A stretch of DNA of 31,908 bases from JACTMZ01 sp044359955 (GTDB taxonomy: Bacteria; Verrucomicrobiota; Verrucomicrobiia; Chthoniobacterales; JACTMZ01). This document shows, piece after piece, positions 21,740 to 31,600 of the stretch (within the stretch, counting starts at the first letter, position 1; every line of letters begins with the position of its first letter). The stretch lies in the NCBI GenBank assembly GCA_044359955.1, contig JBIKLF010000027.1, forward strand, positions 1 through 31,908, read 5' to 3'. A model generated the notes under the pieces. The model searched no databases. It saw only the letters and a program-made list of their open reading frames with translations, and was not told the DNA's origin. Both the position numbers and the translations under genes were made by a program.

Positions 21740-22929
21740 CCAAGAAAAGCTCGCTTAGGTCTTGCCCGATTTGCGGCTGCCGTGTGGTGCATTGTCTCCA
21801 TAGGCAATCTTTTGCGCTTGGCGAGGAACACCCAGTAGGATCTGGCTACGATGTGGTCTCCTGTTCGGCGTGCGGTTTTGCTTTTGCAGATACCGCAGCA
21901 AAGCAGGCTGACTTCGATCGTCTTTACAGCGAAGAGTCTAAGTATGCGGACAGCGCGACTTCGACCGGAGCCGGATCTGCCGACTGGGACGTTTCCAGAC
22001 TGCGCCGCGTGGCCTCCGACATTCGTGAGTTTGTGGGTTCTAGCGATGGCCTTATTGCGGATATTGGCTGCGCCAATGGAGGTCTCCTCAAGGAGCTCAA
22101 GCAGCTCGGCTTTCAGGAGCTTTTGGGTGTCGATCCAAGCGCTACATGCGTTCACAATGCCGAGGCTGCCTCCGGGGTCCAAGCTGTGGTGGGCTCCCTG
22201 TTTGATTTGGGTTCTCTGCCCGATGCCAGCCTCGGGGGAGCTATCCTTTCGCACGTGCTAGAGCACGTTTGCGATCTGCAAGGCGCAATAACCGCACTCG
22301 ACAAGAAATTGGCTTCAGGAGCGTGGCTTTACATCGAGGTGCCAGACGCACTGCGCTACAAGGAATTGCTTTGCTCTCCGTTTCAAGATTTCAACACAGA
22401 GCATATCAATCATTTTTCCGTGCATTGCTTGGAGAATTTTGTCGGGTTGCATGGCTTCGTTGCGGATCGCAGCGGCCAAAAAGAAATTTTCGCGGCGAAG
22501 AATATCCCTTACCCTGCTGCCTTTGTTTTTGCGCGGAAGACAGGGGAACGGAAGCCGCTAACTCCCGATTCAGAACTTGAGGCAAGCTTGCGCGATTACG
22601 TCAGTGCTTCGGGTCAGATGATGCAGGTAGTCAGTGCGCGGATTGACGGGATCCTCAACGCGGGGCAGCCGCTTGTCGTTTGGGGGACTGGCCAGCTTGC
22701 TCTTAAGTTACTGGCCGATACCTCACTAAAGGATGCCAATATCGCAGCTTTCGTGGATTCAAACCCCATTCATCAGGGCAAAACGCTCAGGGGTATCGAG
22801 ATTATCTCTCCGGATGCTCTCAAAGAAATGCCATATCCGATACTTATTGCGTCCTTGGTCAATGTGGATTCCATTCAAGCCGCTGTCGATTCGTTGGGAC
22901 TGACGAATCCAGTGCTTGCGCTTACCTGA
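21736..22929 (+). CDS. SAM-dependent sugar C-methyltransferase-like protein with C-terminal Rossmann module
   Basis: 397 residues. An N-terminal zinc ribbon (Cys10-x2-Cys13 and Cys43-x2-Cys46) precedes a class I SAM domain (LIADIGCANGGLLKEL at about 107-122, then LSHVLEHV). This arrangement is that of NDP-hexose C-methyltransferases (TylC3 type). Residues about 305-397 form a further nucleotide-binding-like unit (PLVVWGTGQLALKLL...AAFVDSNPIHQGKTLRGI). It probably methylates a carbon of the keto-sugar; a transferase of another glycan is possible. Codon and base composition turn visibly more AT-rich here and stay so to about 25.9 kb, suggesting separate acquisition. Confidence 0.8.
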   Translation: MTKKSSLRSCPICGCRVVHCLHRQSFALGEEHPVGSGYDVVSCSACGFAFADTAAKQADFDRLYSEESKYADSATSTGAGSADWDVSRLRRVASDIREFVGSSDGLIADIGCANGGLLKELKQLGFQELLGVDPSATCVHNAEAASGVQAVVGSLFDLGSLPDASLGGAILSHVLEHVCDLQGAITALDKKLASGAWLYIEVPDALRYKELLCSPFQDFNTEHINHFSVHCLENFVGLHGFVADRSGQKEIFAAKNIPYPAAFVFARKTGERKPLTPDSELEASLRDYVSASGQMMQVVSARIDGILNAGQPLVVWGTGQLALKLLADTSLKDANIAAFVDSNPIHQGKTLRGIEIISPDALKEMPYPILIASLVNVDSIQAAVDSLGLTNPVLALT

Positions 22930-22954
22930 ACTGGGGAATCGAGATCATCATCTG

Positions 22955-24763
22955 ATGCGGGTCGCTGACTATATTTGCCAATATCTTGCCGACAGAGGTG
23001 TTCGGCATGTGTTTTTAGTGACTGGGGGGGGCGCTATGCATCTCAACGATGCCATCGGTCGCGAGAAGCGTATTGAATACATCTGCAACCACCACGAGCA
23101 GGCTTGTGCCATGGCGGCGGAGGGCTATGCGCGCGTGACTGGTGGTATCGGCGTAGTCAATGTCACGACGGGTCCTGGCGGCATCAACGCTCTCAACGGC
23201 GTGTTTGGTGCGTTTACGGACTCGATCCCCATGCTGGTTATCTCCGGTCAGGTAAAGAGGGAGACGTGCCTGCGAACACACGGACTCATGGGCAAGCTGC
23301 GTCAACTCGGCGACCAAGAAGTCGATATTGTGTCGATGGTTCAAAATATCACCAAATACGCCGCGATGGTCACCGATCCGGCATCCATCCGATATCATCT
23401 TGAGCGCGCATTCTACCTAGCCTCCCATGGGCGGCCAGGGCCTTGCTGGCTTGATATCCCGGTCGATGTTCAGGCTGCCGACATAGATCCAGCAACCTTA
23501 CAAGGCTACGATCCAGACGATGATGCGACCGACAACGACGAGGCTAAGCTTCAAGGCATCTGCGGCACCATCATCAAGAAGTTAGCCGAAGCGAAACGAC
23601 CAGTGATAATGGCTGGAAGTGGCGTCCGTGTGTCTAAAGCGGTGGATGTTTTCCAGCGGGTAACTCAGAAGCTCGGAATCCCAGTCACCACGGCATGGGC
23701 GCATGACATCATTGCATCTTCCAATCCACTGTTTTGCGGGCGTCCCGGAAGTATCGGTGACCGTTACGGCAACTTCACTGTGCAGAACAGCGACCTTCTG
23801 CTTGTCATTGGCTCTAGGCTAAACATCCGTCAGGTCAGCTATAATTGGAACTTCTTTGCGCGTGACGCATTCAAGATCCAAGTTGATGTAGATCGCGCGG
23901 AACTCGAGAAGCCGATGGTAAAGCCCGACATGCCAGTGTGCGCTGACGCAAACAAGTTTCTCAAGGAGATGGAAGCCCAGTTGGGCGACTGGCGCTCCTC
24001 TTCCGCGCATCGGCAATGGCTCACATGGTGCCAAGCACGAAAATACCGCTACCCGGTGTTTGATCCTGCAGGGCAAATTTCAGGTGGCTCGGAAATCAAC
24101 CCGTATCACTTCGCGCATGTTCTTTTTGAGGAACTTGCTGCGGATGACGTTATCGCTTGCGGCGATGCAACGGCAACGATCGTCACATTTCAATGCGCCA
24201 ACATCAAAATGGGCCAAAGGCTGCTTTCCAATTCGGGAGCCGCATCAATGGGTCACGACTTGCCATCCGCAATTGGTGCCGCAGTGGCCCGGGATGGCAA
24301 GCGCGTCATCTGCCTCGCCGGCGACGGCAGCTTGCAAATGAACATTCAAGAACTTCAGACTGTGGCGCACCATCGCTGGCCAATTAAAATATTTGTCCTC
24401 AACAATGGTGGTTACCTCTCGATCCGGCAGACACAAACGAATTTTTTTGGTCTGCAAGTTGGTGCGACGGCCGAAAGTGGTGTTTCCTTTCCCGATCATG
24501 TGAAGGTGGCTCGGGCTTACGGCATAAATGCCACACGGCTAGAAGGTCCAGATTTTGTGAGCGAACTCCGTCGCGTGCTCGAATCCGATGAGCCGGAGAT
24601 TTGCGAGGTAATGCTGGATCGAAATCAAGTCTTCGAGCCGAAGCTCACCTCGCGTCGATTGTCAAACGGGCGCATGGCGTCATCGCCGCTCGAAGACATG
24701 GCTCCGTTTCTGAGCAGGGATGAACTCCGAGAAAATATGCTGGTGCGGCTGGTGGAGAATTAA
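22955..24763 (+). CDS. TPP-dependent acetolactate-synthase-like enzyme, YerE-like candidate
   Basis: 602 residues from the ATG at 22955 (MRVADYICQYLADRGV); the frame runs back to a TTG at 22916 but family alignment favours the ATG. The three ALS-like domains are complete: the N-terminal Pyr domain with the catalytic Glu48 (HHEQACAMAAEGYARVTG), the central domain after GRPGPCWLDIPVDVQ, and the C-terminal PP domain with the GDGS...NN motif (Asp457, Asn near 484). ALS joins two pyruvates; a relative in Yersinia, YerE, transfers the two-carbon unit from pyruvate to C4 of CDP-3,6-dideoxy-4-hexulose to build yersiniose. Position directly after rfbF/G/H and the SDR points to a sugar-modifying role. 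Acetolactate or another acyloin product is the alternative. Confidence 0.75.
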   Translation: MRVADYICQYLADRGVRHVFLVTGGGAMHLNDAIGREKRIEYICNHHEQACAMAAEGYARVTGGIGVVNVTTGPGGINALNGVFGAFTDSIPMLVISGQVKRETCLRTHGLMGKLRQLGDQEVDIVSMVQNITKYAAMVTDPASIRYHLERAFYLASHGRPGPCWLDIPVDVQAADIDPATLQGYDPDDDATDNDEAKLQGICGTIIKKLAEAKRPVIMAGSGVRVSKAVDVFQRVTQKLGIPVTTAWAHDIIASSNPLFCGRPGSIGDRYGNFTVQNSDLLLVIGSRLNIRQVSYNWNFFARDAFKIQVDVDRAELEKPMVKPDMPVCADANKFLKEMEAQLGDWRSSSAHRQWLTWCQARKYRYPVFDPAGQISGGSEINPYHFAHVLFEELAADDVIACGDATATIVTFQCANIKMGQRLLSNSGAASMGHDLPSAIGAAVARDGKRVICLAGDGSLQMNIQELQTVAHHRWPIKIFVLNNGGYLSIRQTQTNFFGLQVGATAESGVSFPDHVKVARAYGINATRLEGPDFVSELRRVLESDEPEICEVMLDRNQVFEPKLTSRRLSNGRMASSPLEDMAPFLSRDELRENMLVRLVEN

Positions 24764-24768
24764 GGGCA

Positions 24769-25890
24769 ATGGATCTTGAGTCAGCCAAGCGCAGGCTTTC
24801 GGAATTGTTCAAAAAGCATTGTGCTCCCGCTATGCCCGAGCCCGGCACCCCGCTCGCGGTCTATGGTGCAGGAAGCTGCGGACGCGACGCCCTTCATGTG
24901 TTGAAAAGGAGTGGTTACAGGGTAGTAGCTGTTCTCGATGCGAGATTTGCGGCCATCGGCTCAGTTGAAGGAGTTCCATGCCTTGAGCCAACGAGCGCTG
25001 AAGCGATCAAGTTAGCACGCTCTGGAGTTCCTATTCTGGTCGCTGTTTTCAACTTTTCGGCAGACACTGGAGTAATCGATGAGGCCTTGCGAAACATTGG
25101 CTTTGCGCAGGTGCTGCCTTACTCCACGCTTTTTGAGGCTTTTCCCGACCGGCTGAAGTCAAACTTTTGGCTCGCTGCTCGGTATTTTTGGGAAAGCCAC
25201 AAACAAGATCTGGAGCACGGGCTTGAGCTTTGGGATGACGACGCAAGCAGGCAGATTTACCTCAAGCTCGTGGAATTGCGCCTCAGCGGCAATTTCCAAC
25301 TGCTTCGCACGCCTGACCTTAAGCATCAGTATTTTCCGGTGGACATCATCCCACCACGCCAACCGTTGCGCTTTGTGGATGGTGGTGCCTTTAATGGGGA
25401 TACGATGTCGGCGATTCGTAGATTTGAAGTCGAGCGCATCGCCGGATTCGAGCCGGATCCAGTCAATTTTTCTGCTCTTTGCCATTGGGTGGAGGAAAAC
25501 AACCTAGGTGCAAAGACTGAGCTGTTTCAGTGCGGGCTCGGTGCGAAAAGCGATAAGCGTAGGTTTCAACAAAGTGGAAATGCGAGCAGTGCGTTCAGCG
25601 AGAAAGGCCAAACAATGACCGACATTGTTGCTATGGACGAGGTGTTGGAGGGCTTTGCGCCGACGTTCATTAAGCTAGATATTGAAGGGGCGGAAATTGA
25701 AGCGTTGAAAGGTGGTGAAGCGTTGATTCGCAAGCACCGGCCTCGCATTGCTGCCTGCGTTTACCATTTGCCTGCTCATTTGTGGGAAGTGCCGCTTCTG
25801 CTGCGTGATCTGCTGCCGTCGCATTCACTGCTTTTGCGCTATCACGGTTTCAACGGGTTTGATGCAGTTGCCTATGCGATCGAGCCATGA
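24769..25890 (+). CDS. FkbM-family methyltransferase with N-terminal Rossmann module
   Basis: 373 residues, starting 5 bases after the TPP enzyme. Residues about 27-125 are a nucleotide-binding-like domain (PLAVYGAGSCGRDALHVLKRSGYRVVAVLDARF...GVPCLEP). The FkbM catalytic domain starts near 200 (RFVDGGAFNGDTMSAIRRF) and ends with the family motif FIKLDIEGAEIEALKGGE, then HxxxLWEVPLLL. FkbM enzymes O-methylate sugars or polyketides. Within this cluster a surface sugar is the likely substrate. The 3' end overlaps the HAD gene (ATGA). Confidence 0.85.
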   Translation: MDLESAKRRLSELFKKHCAPAMPEPGTPLAVYGAGSCGRDALHVLKRSGYRVVAVLDARFAAIGSVEGVPCLEPTSAEAIKLARSGVPILVAVFNFSADTGVIDEALRNIGFAQVLPYSTLFEAFPDRLKSNFWLAARYFWESHKQDLEHGLELWDDDASRQIYLKLVELRLSGNFQLLRTPDLKHQYFPVDIIPPRQPLRFVDGGAFNGDTMSAIRRFEVERIAGFEPDPVNFSALCHWVEENNLGAKTELFQCGLGAKSDKRRFQQSGNASSAFSEKGQTMTDIVAMDEVLEGFAPTFIKLDIEGAEIEALKGGEALIRKHRPRIAACVYHLPAHLWEVPLLLRDLLPSHSLLLRYHGFNGFDAVAYAIEP

Positions 25891-26516
25891 AGAACATTAT
25901 ATTCGACCTTGATGGTACTCTGGTTGATTCGCTGCCGGGTATTGAGCGGTCGGCGCGGGTGGCCATCGCGAAGGTGCTGCCCGAAGAAGCGGTGCCCGAT
26001 TTGAGAGCGGTTATCGGGCCGCCGATCACCGCGATGTTTGCCGGGCTCTGGCCTGAAATGCCGCGGGAGAAAATGGAGCGCTTAGTGGAGGGATTTCGTG
26101 CCCATTATAACGCCGAGGGTTGCCTTAGCTCGACGCCATTTCCCAGAGTTCCGGAGACGCTCGCGCGGCTTTACTCCTTTGGTTGGCGCTTGTTCGTGCT
26201 GACCAACAAGCCGGAAGCGCCTGCGCGAAGGATTCTTGATCACCTCGGCCTTGCGGTGTTTTTTACTGGCATGATGACCCCGGATTCTGTCGAACCGCCG
26301 TTTCTTTCGAAGCCAGATGGCGCGCGTTTGCTGGCGGAAAAGTTCAATATCGGACCCGGCGAAGCCGCCTTGGTCGGGGACGGTGCTGACGACGCGGCTT
26401 CAGCGAAAGCGTGCGACTTCCTTTTCATCGCTGCGGCTTACGGCTACGGCGCGGCAGCTGGGGCCTCCGCCCTCCGGGTAGAAAAGTTTTCCGAAATCGA
26501 AAGTCTTCTGCTTTAA
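25887..26516 (+). CDS. HAD-superfamily phosphatase (Gph-like)
   Basis: 209 residues. Motif I FDLDGTLVDS is at 6-15 (nucleophile Asp7, acid Asp9), motif II in FVLTNKPE, motif III Lys in SKPDGARLL, and motif IV GDGADDAASAKACD. A four-helix cap lies between motif I and II. Closest by eye to phosphoglycolate-phosphatase-like enzymes. It sits directly before a NeuB-like gene, where a phosphatase could remove a phosphate from a nonulosonic-acid-type product or precursor. Overlaps the FkbM gene by 4 bases; 8 bases to the next gene. Confidence 0.88.
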   Translation: MKNIIFDLDGTLVDSLPGIERSARVAIAKVLPEEAVPDLRAVIGPPITAMFAGLWPEMPREKMERLVEGFRAHYNAEGCLSSTPFPRVPETLARLYSFGWRLFVLTNKPEAPARRILDHLGLAVFFTGMMTPDSVEPPFLSKPDGARLLAEKFNIGPGEAALVGDGADDAASAKACDFLFIAAAYGYGAAAGASALRVEKFSEIESLLL

Positions 26517-26524
26517 CTTACGCA

Positions 26525-27616
26525 ATGGCTCCCATCATCCAGCGAGACTTCTTTGAAGAACTCTTCGTCCTCGAGATGGCCAACAACCACTGGGGCAAGG
26601 TGGAGCGGGGGCTGAAGATTATCGCTGACTTCTCGCGGATCGTCCGGTTCAACAACATCCGGGCGACTATCAAGCTCCAGTTTCGTGACGTGGATAACTT
26701 CATTCACAAAGATTTCCGCAGTCGGATGGACATCCGCTACATCAAGAAGACCATCGACACTCAGATGCCTAAGGAGGATCTCGCCGTGCTGGTTGATGCG
26801 ATCCGCAAGGCTGGATGCATCCCAAGTGCGACGCCGTTTGACGAGGCCTCAGTGGACCTATGCGAGGAATTGGAGATTCCGCTCATCAAACTCGCCAGTT
26901 CGGACATAAACGACTGGTTCCTCATAGAACGCATCGCTAGATCCAACAAGCCAGTCATCGCATCATCTGGCGGCTCATCGGTGAAGGACACTGATGACCT
27001 TGTGACTTTTTTCGCCAACCGGAGTATTCCATTAGCTCTTAATCATTGCGTATCGCTTTACCCGACAGAGGGTCGTGATCTTCAACTTAATCAGATTGAC
27101 TATCTGCGCGCTCGTTATCCGCACAACACGATCGGATTTTCTACGCACGAATATCACGATTGGGAAACAAGCCTCGCCATCTCTTATGCGAAGGGAGCAC
27201 GCACGTTCGAGCGACATATCGACATCGAATCGGAAGGAACGCAAGTCTCGCCTTACTGCACATTGCCTCATCAAGCCGACGTGTGGTTCAAGGCCTTCCG
27301 ACGGGTCAAGTCAATGTGTGGGCATCCTGGGACAGTGAAACGCACGCCATCGGATGCCGAGATTAAGTATTTAGATGCTTTGGTACGCGGGGTATACGCT
27401 AAGCGAGACTTGAAGGCGGGACAATCTCTGCGAGAGGAGGACCTCTATCTCGCCATACCGCTTCAGAAAGGGCAGTTGTCTTGCCGTGAAATCATGCGTG
27501 GGCAGGTGCTGTTGAAAGACGTGACAAAAGACGAAGCGGTCATGGTTGATCAAGTGGATAGCCCCTACGCTTATGATGAGGAGCTGAAACGGCTGATTTA
27601 TGAGCGCGGAATTTAA
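26525..27616 (+). CDS. NeuB-family (N-acetylneuraminate/nonulosonate) synthase with SAF domain
   Basis: 363 residues from the ATG at 26525. The barrel follows NeuB landmarks: EMANNHWGKVERGLKII (E-x-G-NH-G region), IKLQFRD, SATPFDEASVDL, IKLASSDINDW, PVIASSGGSS and HCVSLYPT. The C-terminal 60 residues (GVYAKRDLKAGQSLREEDLYLAIP...) are the antifreeze-like SAF domain. NeuB enzymes condense phosphoenolpyruvate with a hexosamine or its 6-phosphate. Departures from classical NeuB are GFSTHEYHDW in place of the GYSDHT segment and ERHID in place of ERHFT, so the sugar acceptor may differ. No CMP-sialate synthetase (NeuA) or epimerase (NeuC) is in the window. Confidence 0.85.
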   Translation: MAPIIQRDFFEELFVLEMANNHWGKVERGLKIIADFSRIVRFNNIRATIKLQFRDVDNFIHKDFRSRMDIRYIKKTIDTQMPKEDLAVLVDAIRKAGCIPSATPFDEASVDLCEELEIPLIKLASSDINDWFLIERIARSNKPVIASSGGSSVKDTDDLVTFFANRSIPLALNHCVSLYPTEGRDLQLNQIDYLRARYPHNTIGFSTHEYHDWETSLAISYAKGARTFERHIDIESEGTQVSPYCTLPHQADVWFKAFRRVKSMCGHPGTVKRTPSDAEIKYLDALVRGVYAKRDLKAGQSLREEDLYLAIPLQKGQLSCREIMRGQVLLKDVTKDEAVMVDQVDSPYAYDEELKRLIYERGI

Positions 27617-28562
27617 GACGCCCTCGGATGCGCGTCCGATGTTGAGTGTTGTTACCGGCTGTTTCAACGAGGCCGAAAGCATCGGGGAGCTTGTGGAGCG
27701 AGTTGAGTCCGTTTTCACATCCTTGCCGCAATACCGCCACGAGATCGTCATCATCGACAACGCTTCAACCGACGGAACCCAAGACATTCTGCGCCGACTC
27801 GCGGGAAGCAATCGGCACGTGAAGGTTATTCTGAACGCCCGCAACTTCGGGCACATCAGATCTCCCTTCCATGGCCTTCTGCAGGCGGATGGTGCAGCGG
27901 TCATTTGCATGGCGAGTGATCTTCAGGATCCACCTGAGATGATCCCTCAATTCGTCGCCGCTTGGGAGGGTGGGGCAAAAGCCGTGCTTGCCATCAAGGA
28001 TTCCACCGAGGAGGTGGGGATCTTTTTCGTATTACGAAAGCTGTATTATCGGATTGTTGAACATTTGGCCGATGCGCGCACTTTCCAGAACTTTACCGGC
28101 TTCGGGCTCTACGATCGGCAGGTAGTCGACTACTGTCGCTCTTTACAAGACCCCTATCCTTACTTTCGCGGCATTATTGCTGAGACGGGGCTGCCAACGG
28201 CTGAAGTGCATTACCAGCAACCGGCGCGAAAGCGTGGAATCACGAAGAACAATTTTTACACGCTTTACGACTTGGCTATGCTGGGCATCACCAGCCATTC
28301 AAAGATTCCTCTTCGCCTGGCGACAATGTCCGGTTTTCTTGTGTCTCTGGTCAGTCTGGTTGTGGGGGGCGTTTACTTGGTTTACAAGCTGCTCTTTTGG
28401 CAGCAGTTTCCCGTTGGCACCGCGCCCTTGGTGATAGGGTTGTTCTTCTTCGCTTCGGTCCAGCTTTTCTTCATCGGCATTCTCGGGGAATACATCGGGT
28501 CGATTCATACCCAAGTACTCAAGAGACCTCTGGTGGTGGAGAAAGAACGCATCAACTTTTGA
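27600..28562 (+). CDS. GT2 glycosyltransferase with two C-terminal membrane helices (GtrB/polyprenyl-phosphate type)
   Basis: 320 residues, overlapping the NeuB-like gene by 17 bases. The GT-A fold starts SVVTGCFNEAESIGELVERV, with IIDNASTDGTQDIL, then the metal/donor region MASDLQDPPEMIPQFV, in which SDLQDPP is typical of polyprenyl-phosphate glucosyl- and GlcNAc-transferases. Two membrane helices lie at about residues 237-260 and 272-295. Such enzymes attach a sugar to undecaprenyl phosphate on the cytoplasmic face as donor for later periplasmic transfer. The following 1037-residue protein has a GT-C-like part that could use such a donor. Confidence 0.9.
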   Translation: MSAEFKTPSDARPMLSVVTGCFNEAESIGELVERVESVFTSLPQYRHEIVIIDNASTDGTQDILRRLAGSNRHVKVILNARNFGHIRSPFHGLLQADGAAVICMASDLQDPPEMIPQFVAAWEGGAKAVLAIKDSTEEVGIFFVLRKLYYRIVEHLADARTFQNFTGFGLYDRQVVDYCRSLQDPYPYFRGIIAETGLPTAEVHYQQPARKRGITKNNFYTLYDLAMLGITSHSKIPLRLATMSGFLVSLVSLVVGGVYLVYKLLFWQQFPVGTAPLVIGLFFFASVQLFFIGILGEYIGSIHTQVLKRPLVVEKERINF

Positions 28563-28601
28563 CCTGTGGGTGTCGCTTCGGCGGCGCTGTTTCGGATTTT
28601 C

Positions 28602-31600
28602 ATGACAAAGCATCGCCCTACAATCGACCGCGCCCTTCTCTGTCTGTTGGTTTTTTTGGCCGCCTCCGTAGCGGTCCTCGGCTTCGGTTGGCTGCGGCAG
28701 ACCCCTTCCCAAGAAGAGCTCTACAGCGATGCCGGCAGATTTTTCGCCGAGTTCCGGAACGTCTTCTCCGGAGGGAAGATAAACTGGTGGACGCCGAATT
28801 TTATGCAGGGCTCATCGTCCTCGCAGTATTTCCTCGTCACTGTTCCGATTCTGATTGGCAACGCCCTGACCTCGATTTTTGGGGATGGCTTGGCGGGCAA
28901 GCTCCTGGGGTTGATCGCCCTTGCTGCGTCAGGCCTCGCGGCATTTGTTTTTGCCCGCAAGCTCTCGGCAAACTCTTGGATCGGTTTCCTTGCAGGCGTT
29001 CTTTACACATTGAATGCCCAAGTTTTGCTGCGGCTGGCCAGCTTCGAGCATATCGGCGCCGTTGTTGCCTATGCCTTCGTTCCGCTGGTTTTGTTGGGTT
29101 TTCTCCGCGTTGCCGAACGTGGCTCATGGCAGAGCGCATTCCTTCTGGCCGCAGCCTGGGGTGGACTAATGCTCTCTTACACGAAGCTAGGTCTGATGTT
29201 TCTCCCACTGGCAGGCGGGTTCTTTCTCTGGATCCTTTTCGATCAGCCGGAGCGCCGCATCGCCCTTATCCGCGGGTCCATCGTTTCGGCGTTGCTCTTG
29301 GGCCTCATGGTGCTGCCGCTGCTGTTGCCGCTGACGCGTGAATACCAATGGGTGGCGGCTTTCAGCTTCGACAATTTCGCAGGGTGGCAGCAGGCGTTCT
29401 CGATGAAGAGCTTCATCTCGGTGCTCGATCGCGCGAATGGCCTGCTGGCCAATATGCGGCCGGACTTTGTCGCTGATCGTGGGCAGTTTTACCTCGGCCT
29501 TGTCCCGATCTTCAGCGCTGCCGCGGTTCTGTGGTGGGCTCGCGGACGAGGAGAGTGGCTGCAAACCCGCAATGGTGTGCTGCTGCGACTCTTCCTTGGG
29601 ATGACGCTGCTGGCCCTTTGGCTTTCCCACGGGCCTTTTTCTGCTTTCACTGGTCTTCAGGAATTCCTCAAGGGCTCGATCAAGGCACCCGATTGGATCG
29701 CCGCACTGGTCTGGCTCGTGACGATAGTGCCTCCGATCCTCATCTACGCGATTCTTCCGCGAACGCCGCGGCGCGGGCTTTGGGCGGCTTTGCTAATCAT
29801 TGCGTGGCTCTTTGTTCCGGGATTTGTGCTTCTGGAGAAACTTCCTATCTACAAAGACATCCGTGCTCCTTGGGGGTTCTGGGAGACGGGGTTCCTTTGC
29901 ATCGCCATGGCGGGCGCCATTTCCATCCATCAGCTGTTCAACGCCATGATCGAAAAGCGCGACCGCCTTGTTGTCGCCGGTCTGCTTGGGGTCATCGTGC
30001 TGCTCGATGCCTCGGCCTATTTCTCGAAATTCTTCGCGTCAGGCCTGCCGGCGCAGACTTTTACCGACTTCGATCGCTCGCAGGAACACCTGAAGACCTC
30101 CCTCATCGAAGGCCGCGTCTACCCGATGTCCGGACGCTACTTCTATCTGCGCACGCCGATGCAATCGGGGCGTGGACTCAACACTGAGGCAGTCTGGAGC
30201 CACTTCCAGATGCGGGGGGTTCGGGCCTTGGTCAACGGGGCAAATTCTTCGCCCGGTGCCATGCAGACTTACATGCGGGTGGCGGGGATTTCGCATGTGC
30301 TGCTGGACAAGAAAGATCCGTTCACGCCGCAGGAGATTCAAAACGCGTTCGCCCAAGCTTATCCGACGGGGTTCGACTCGGAATATATCCGCGTGCTGGA
30401 GAACAAGGACTCGCTCGCGCCGGCGTTTGTGGCGCGGGAATATATCGCGATGGATCCGGGGACGGAGGCTCTGGCGCCGGCATTCCTCGACGCGGCTGGA
30501 CGCATCAATGCGGCGCCGATTGAACTCGGACCGAACGAACGCAACTTCCCGTTCCTCGCCGGCACGGGGGCCACAGCGACCGGTATCCAACTGGCACAGA
30601 AATACGCGCAGGGTCCGGGCGAGCCGTTCGAGCGGGTTCCCTTTAGCGCACCGCGTAAAGATCCGTCGAAGATGATATTCGACCCGTTCGGCGACCGCAA
30701 AGGATGGCTCGTCGTGACCGAGGCGTGGCATCCTGACTGGCGGGCTTATTCCGACGGCGCGCAGTTGCCGGTCTATAAAGCGTTCGGCGGCCTTATGGCC
30801 GTGCCTCTCGGTCGGACCAACGGTCCGATCGAATTCGTTTTCAGTCCGCCCCGCTGGTATGACCTCGCCGTTTGGGTCTCGGGCCTCTCGTGGGCCGGCG
30901 TGCTCGGCCTGTTGCTCATCATGCCGCTGCCCTTCATTCCTAAGCGCTGGAAGGATTGGTGGACTGGGGCGAACAAGCAGACGCCCGTGATCGCCCCGCC
31001 GGCCGGGATCATAGACAAGGTGGTGGTTGTTATCCCGACCTACAACGAACGCGAATCGATCAACAAAGCGATTGATTTGGTTCTCGGACTCCCACGCAAG
31101 GCGGATGTTCTTGTCGTTGATGATGGGTCGCCCGACGGCACTGCGGGGGTGGTGCGCGCACGCCCCGAGTTCAACAGGCGTATTTTCCTGCTCGAGGGCA
31201 AAGGCAAGGCGGGGTTGGGCACGGCTTACCGCCGCGGATTCCAGTGGGCCTTGAAGCATGGCTATGAGGCAGCGGTGGAGATGGATGCCGATCTCTCGCA
31301 TGATCCGGCGGATATTCCGAAACTTCTCGAGGGTCTGGAACAGGGTGCGCATATCGCGGTCGGTTCGCGCTATCTCGGCGGCATCTCGGTGCTCAATTGG
31401 CCGCAGAGCCGGCTCTTCATCAGCACCTTCGGTGGCTTCTATGTGCGCACGCTGACGGCGCTGCCGATGAGCGATCCGACGAGTGGCTTCAAAGCGATTC
31501 GGGCCGATGTGCTGCGTGATCTCAATTGGGACAAAGTCCAAGCCGAAGGCTACGCCTTTCAGATCGAGTTGCACCACACGGCGTGGAAGCAGGGATTCAC

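Noticed and set aside
30039..31577. 512-codon - strand open frame opposite the fusion gene
   Set aside because: Antisense to a GT2 domain with intact motifs; no recognisable domain of its own.
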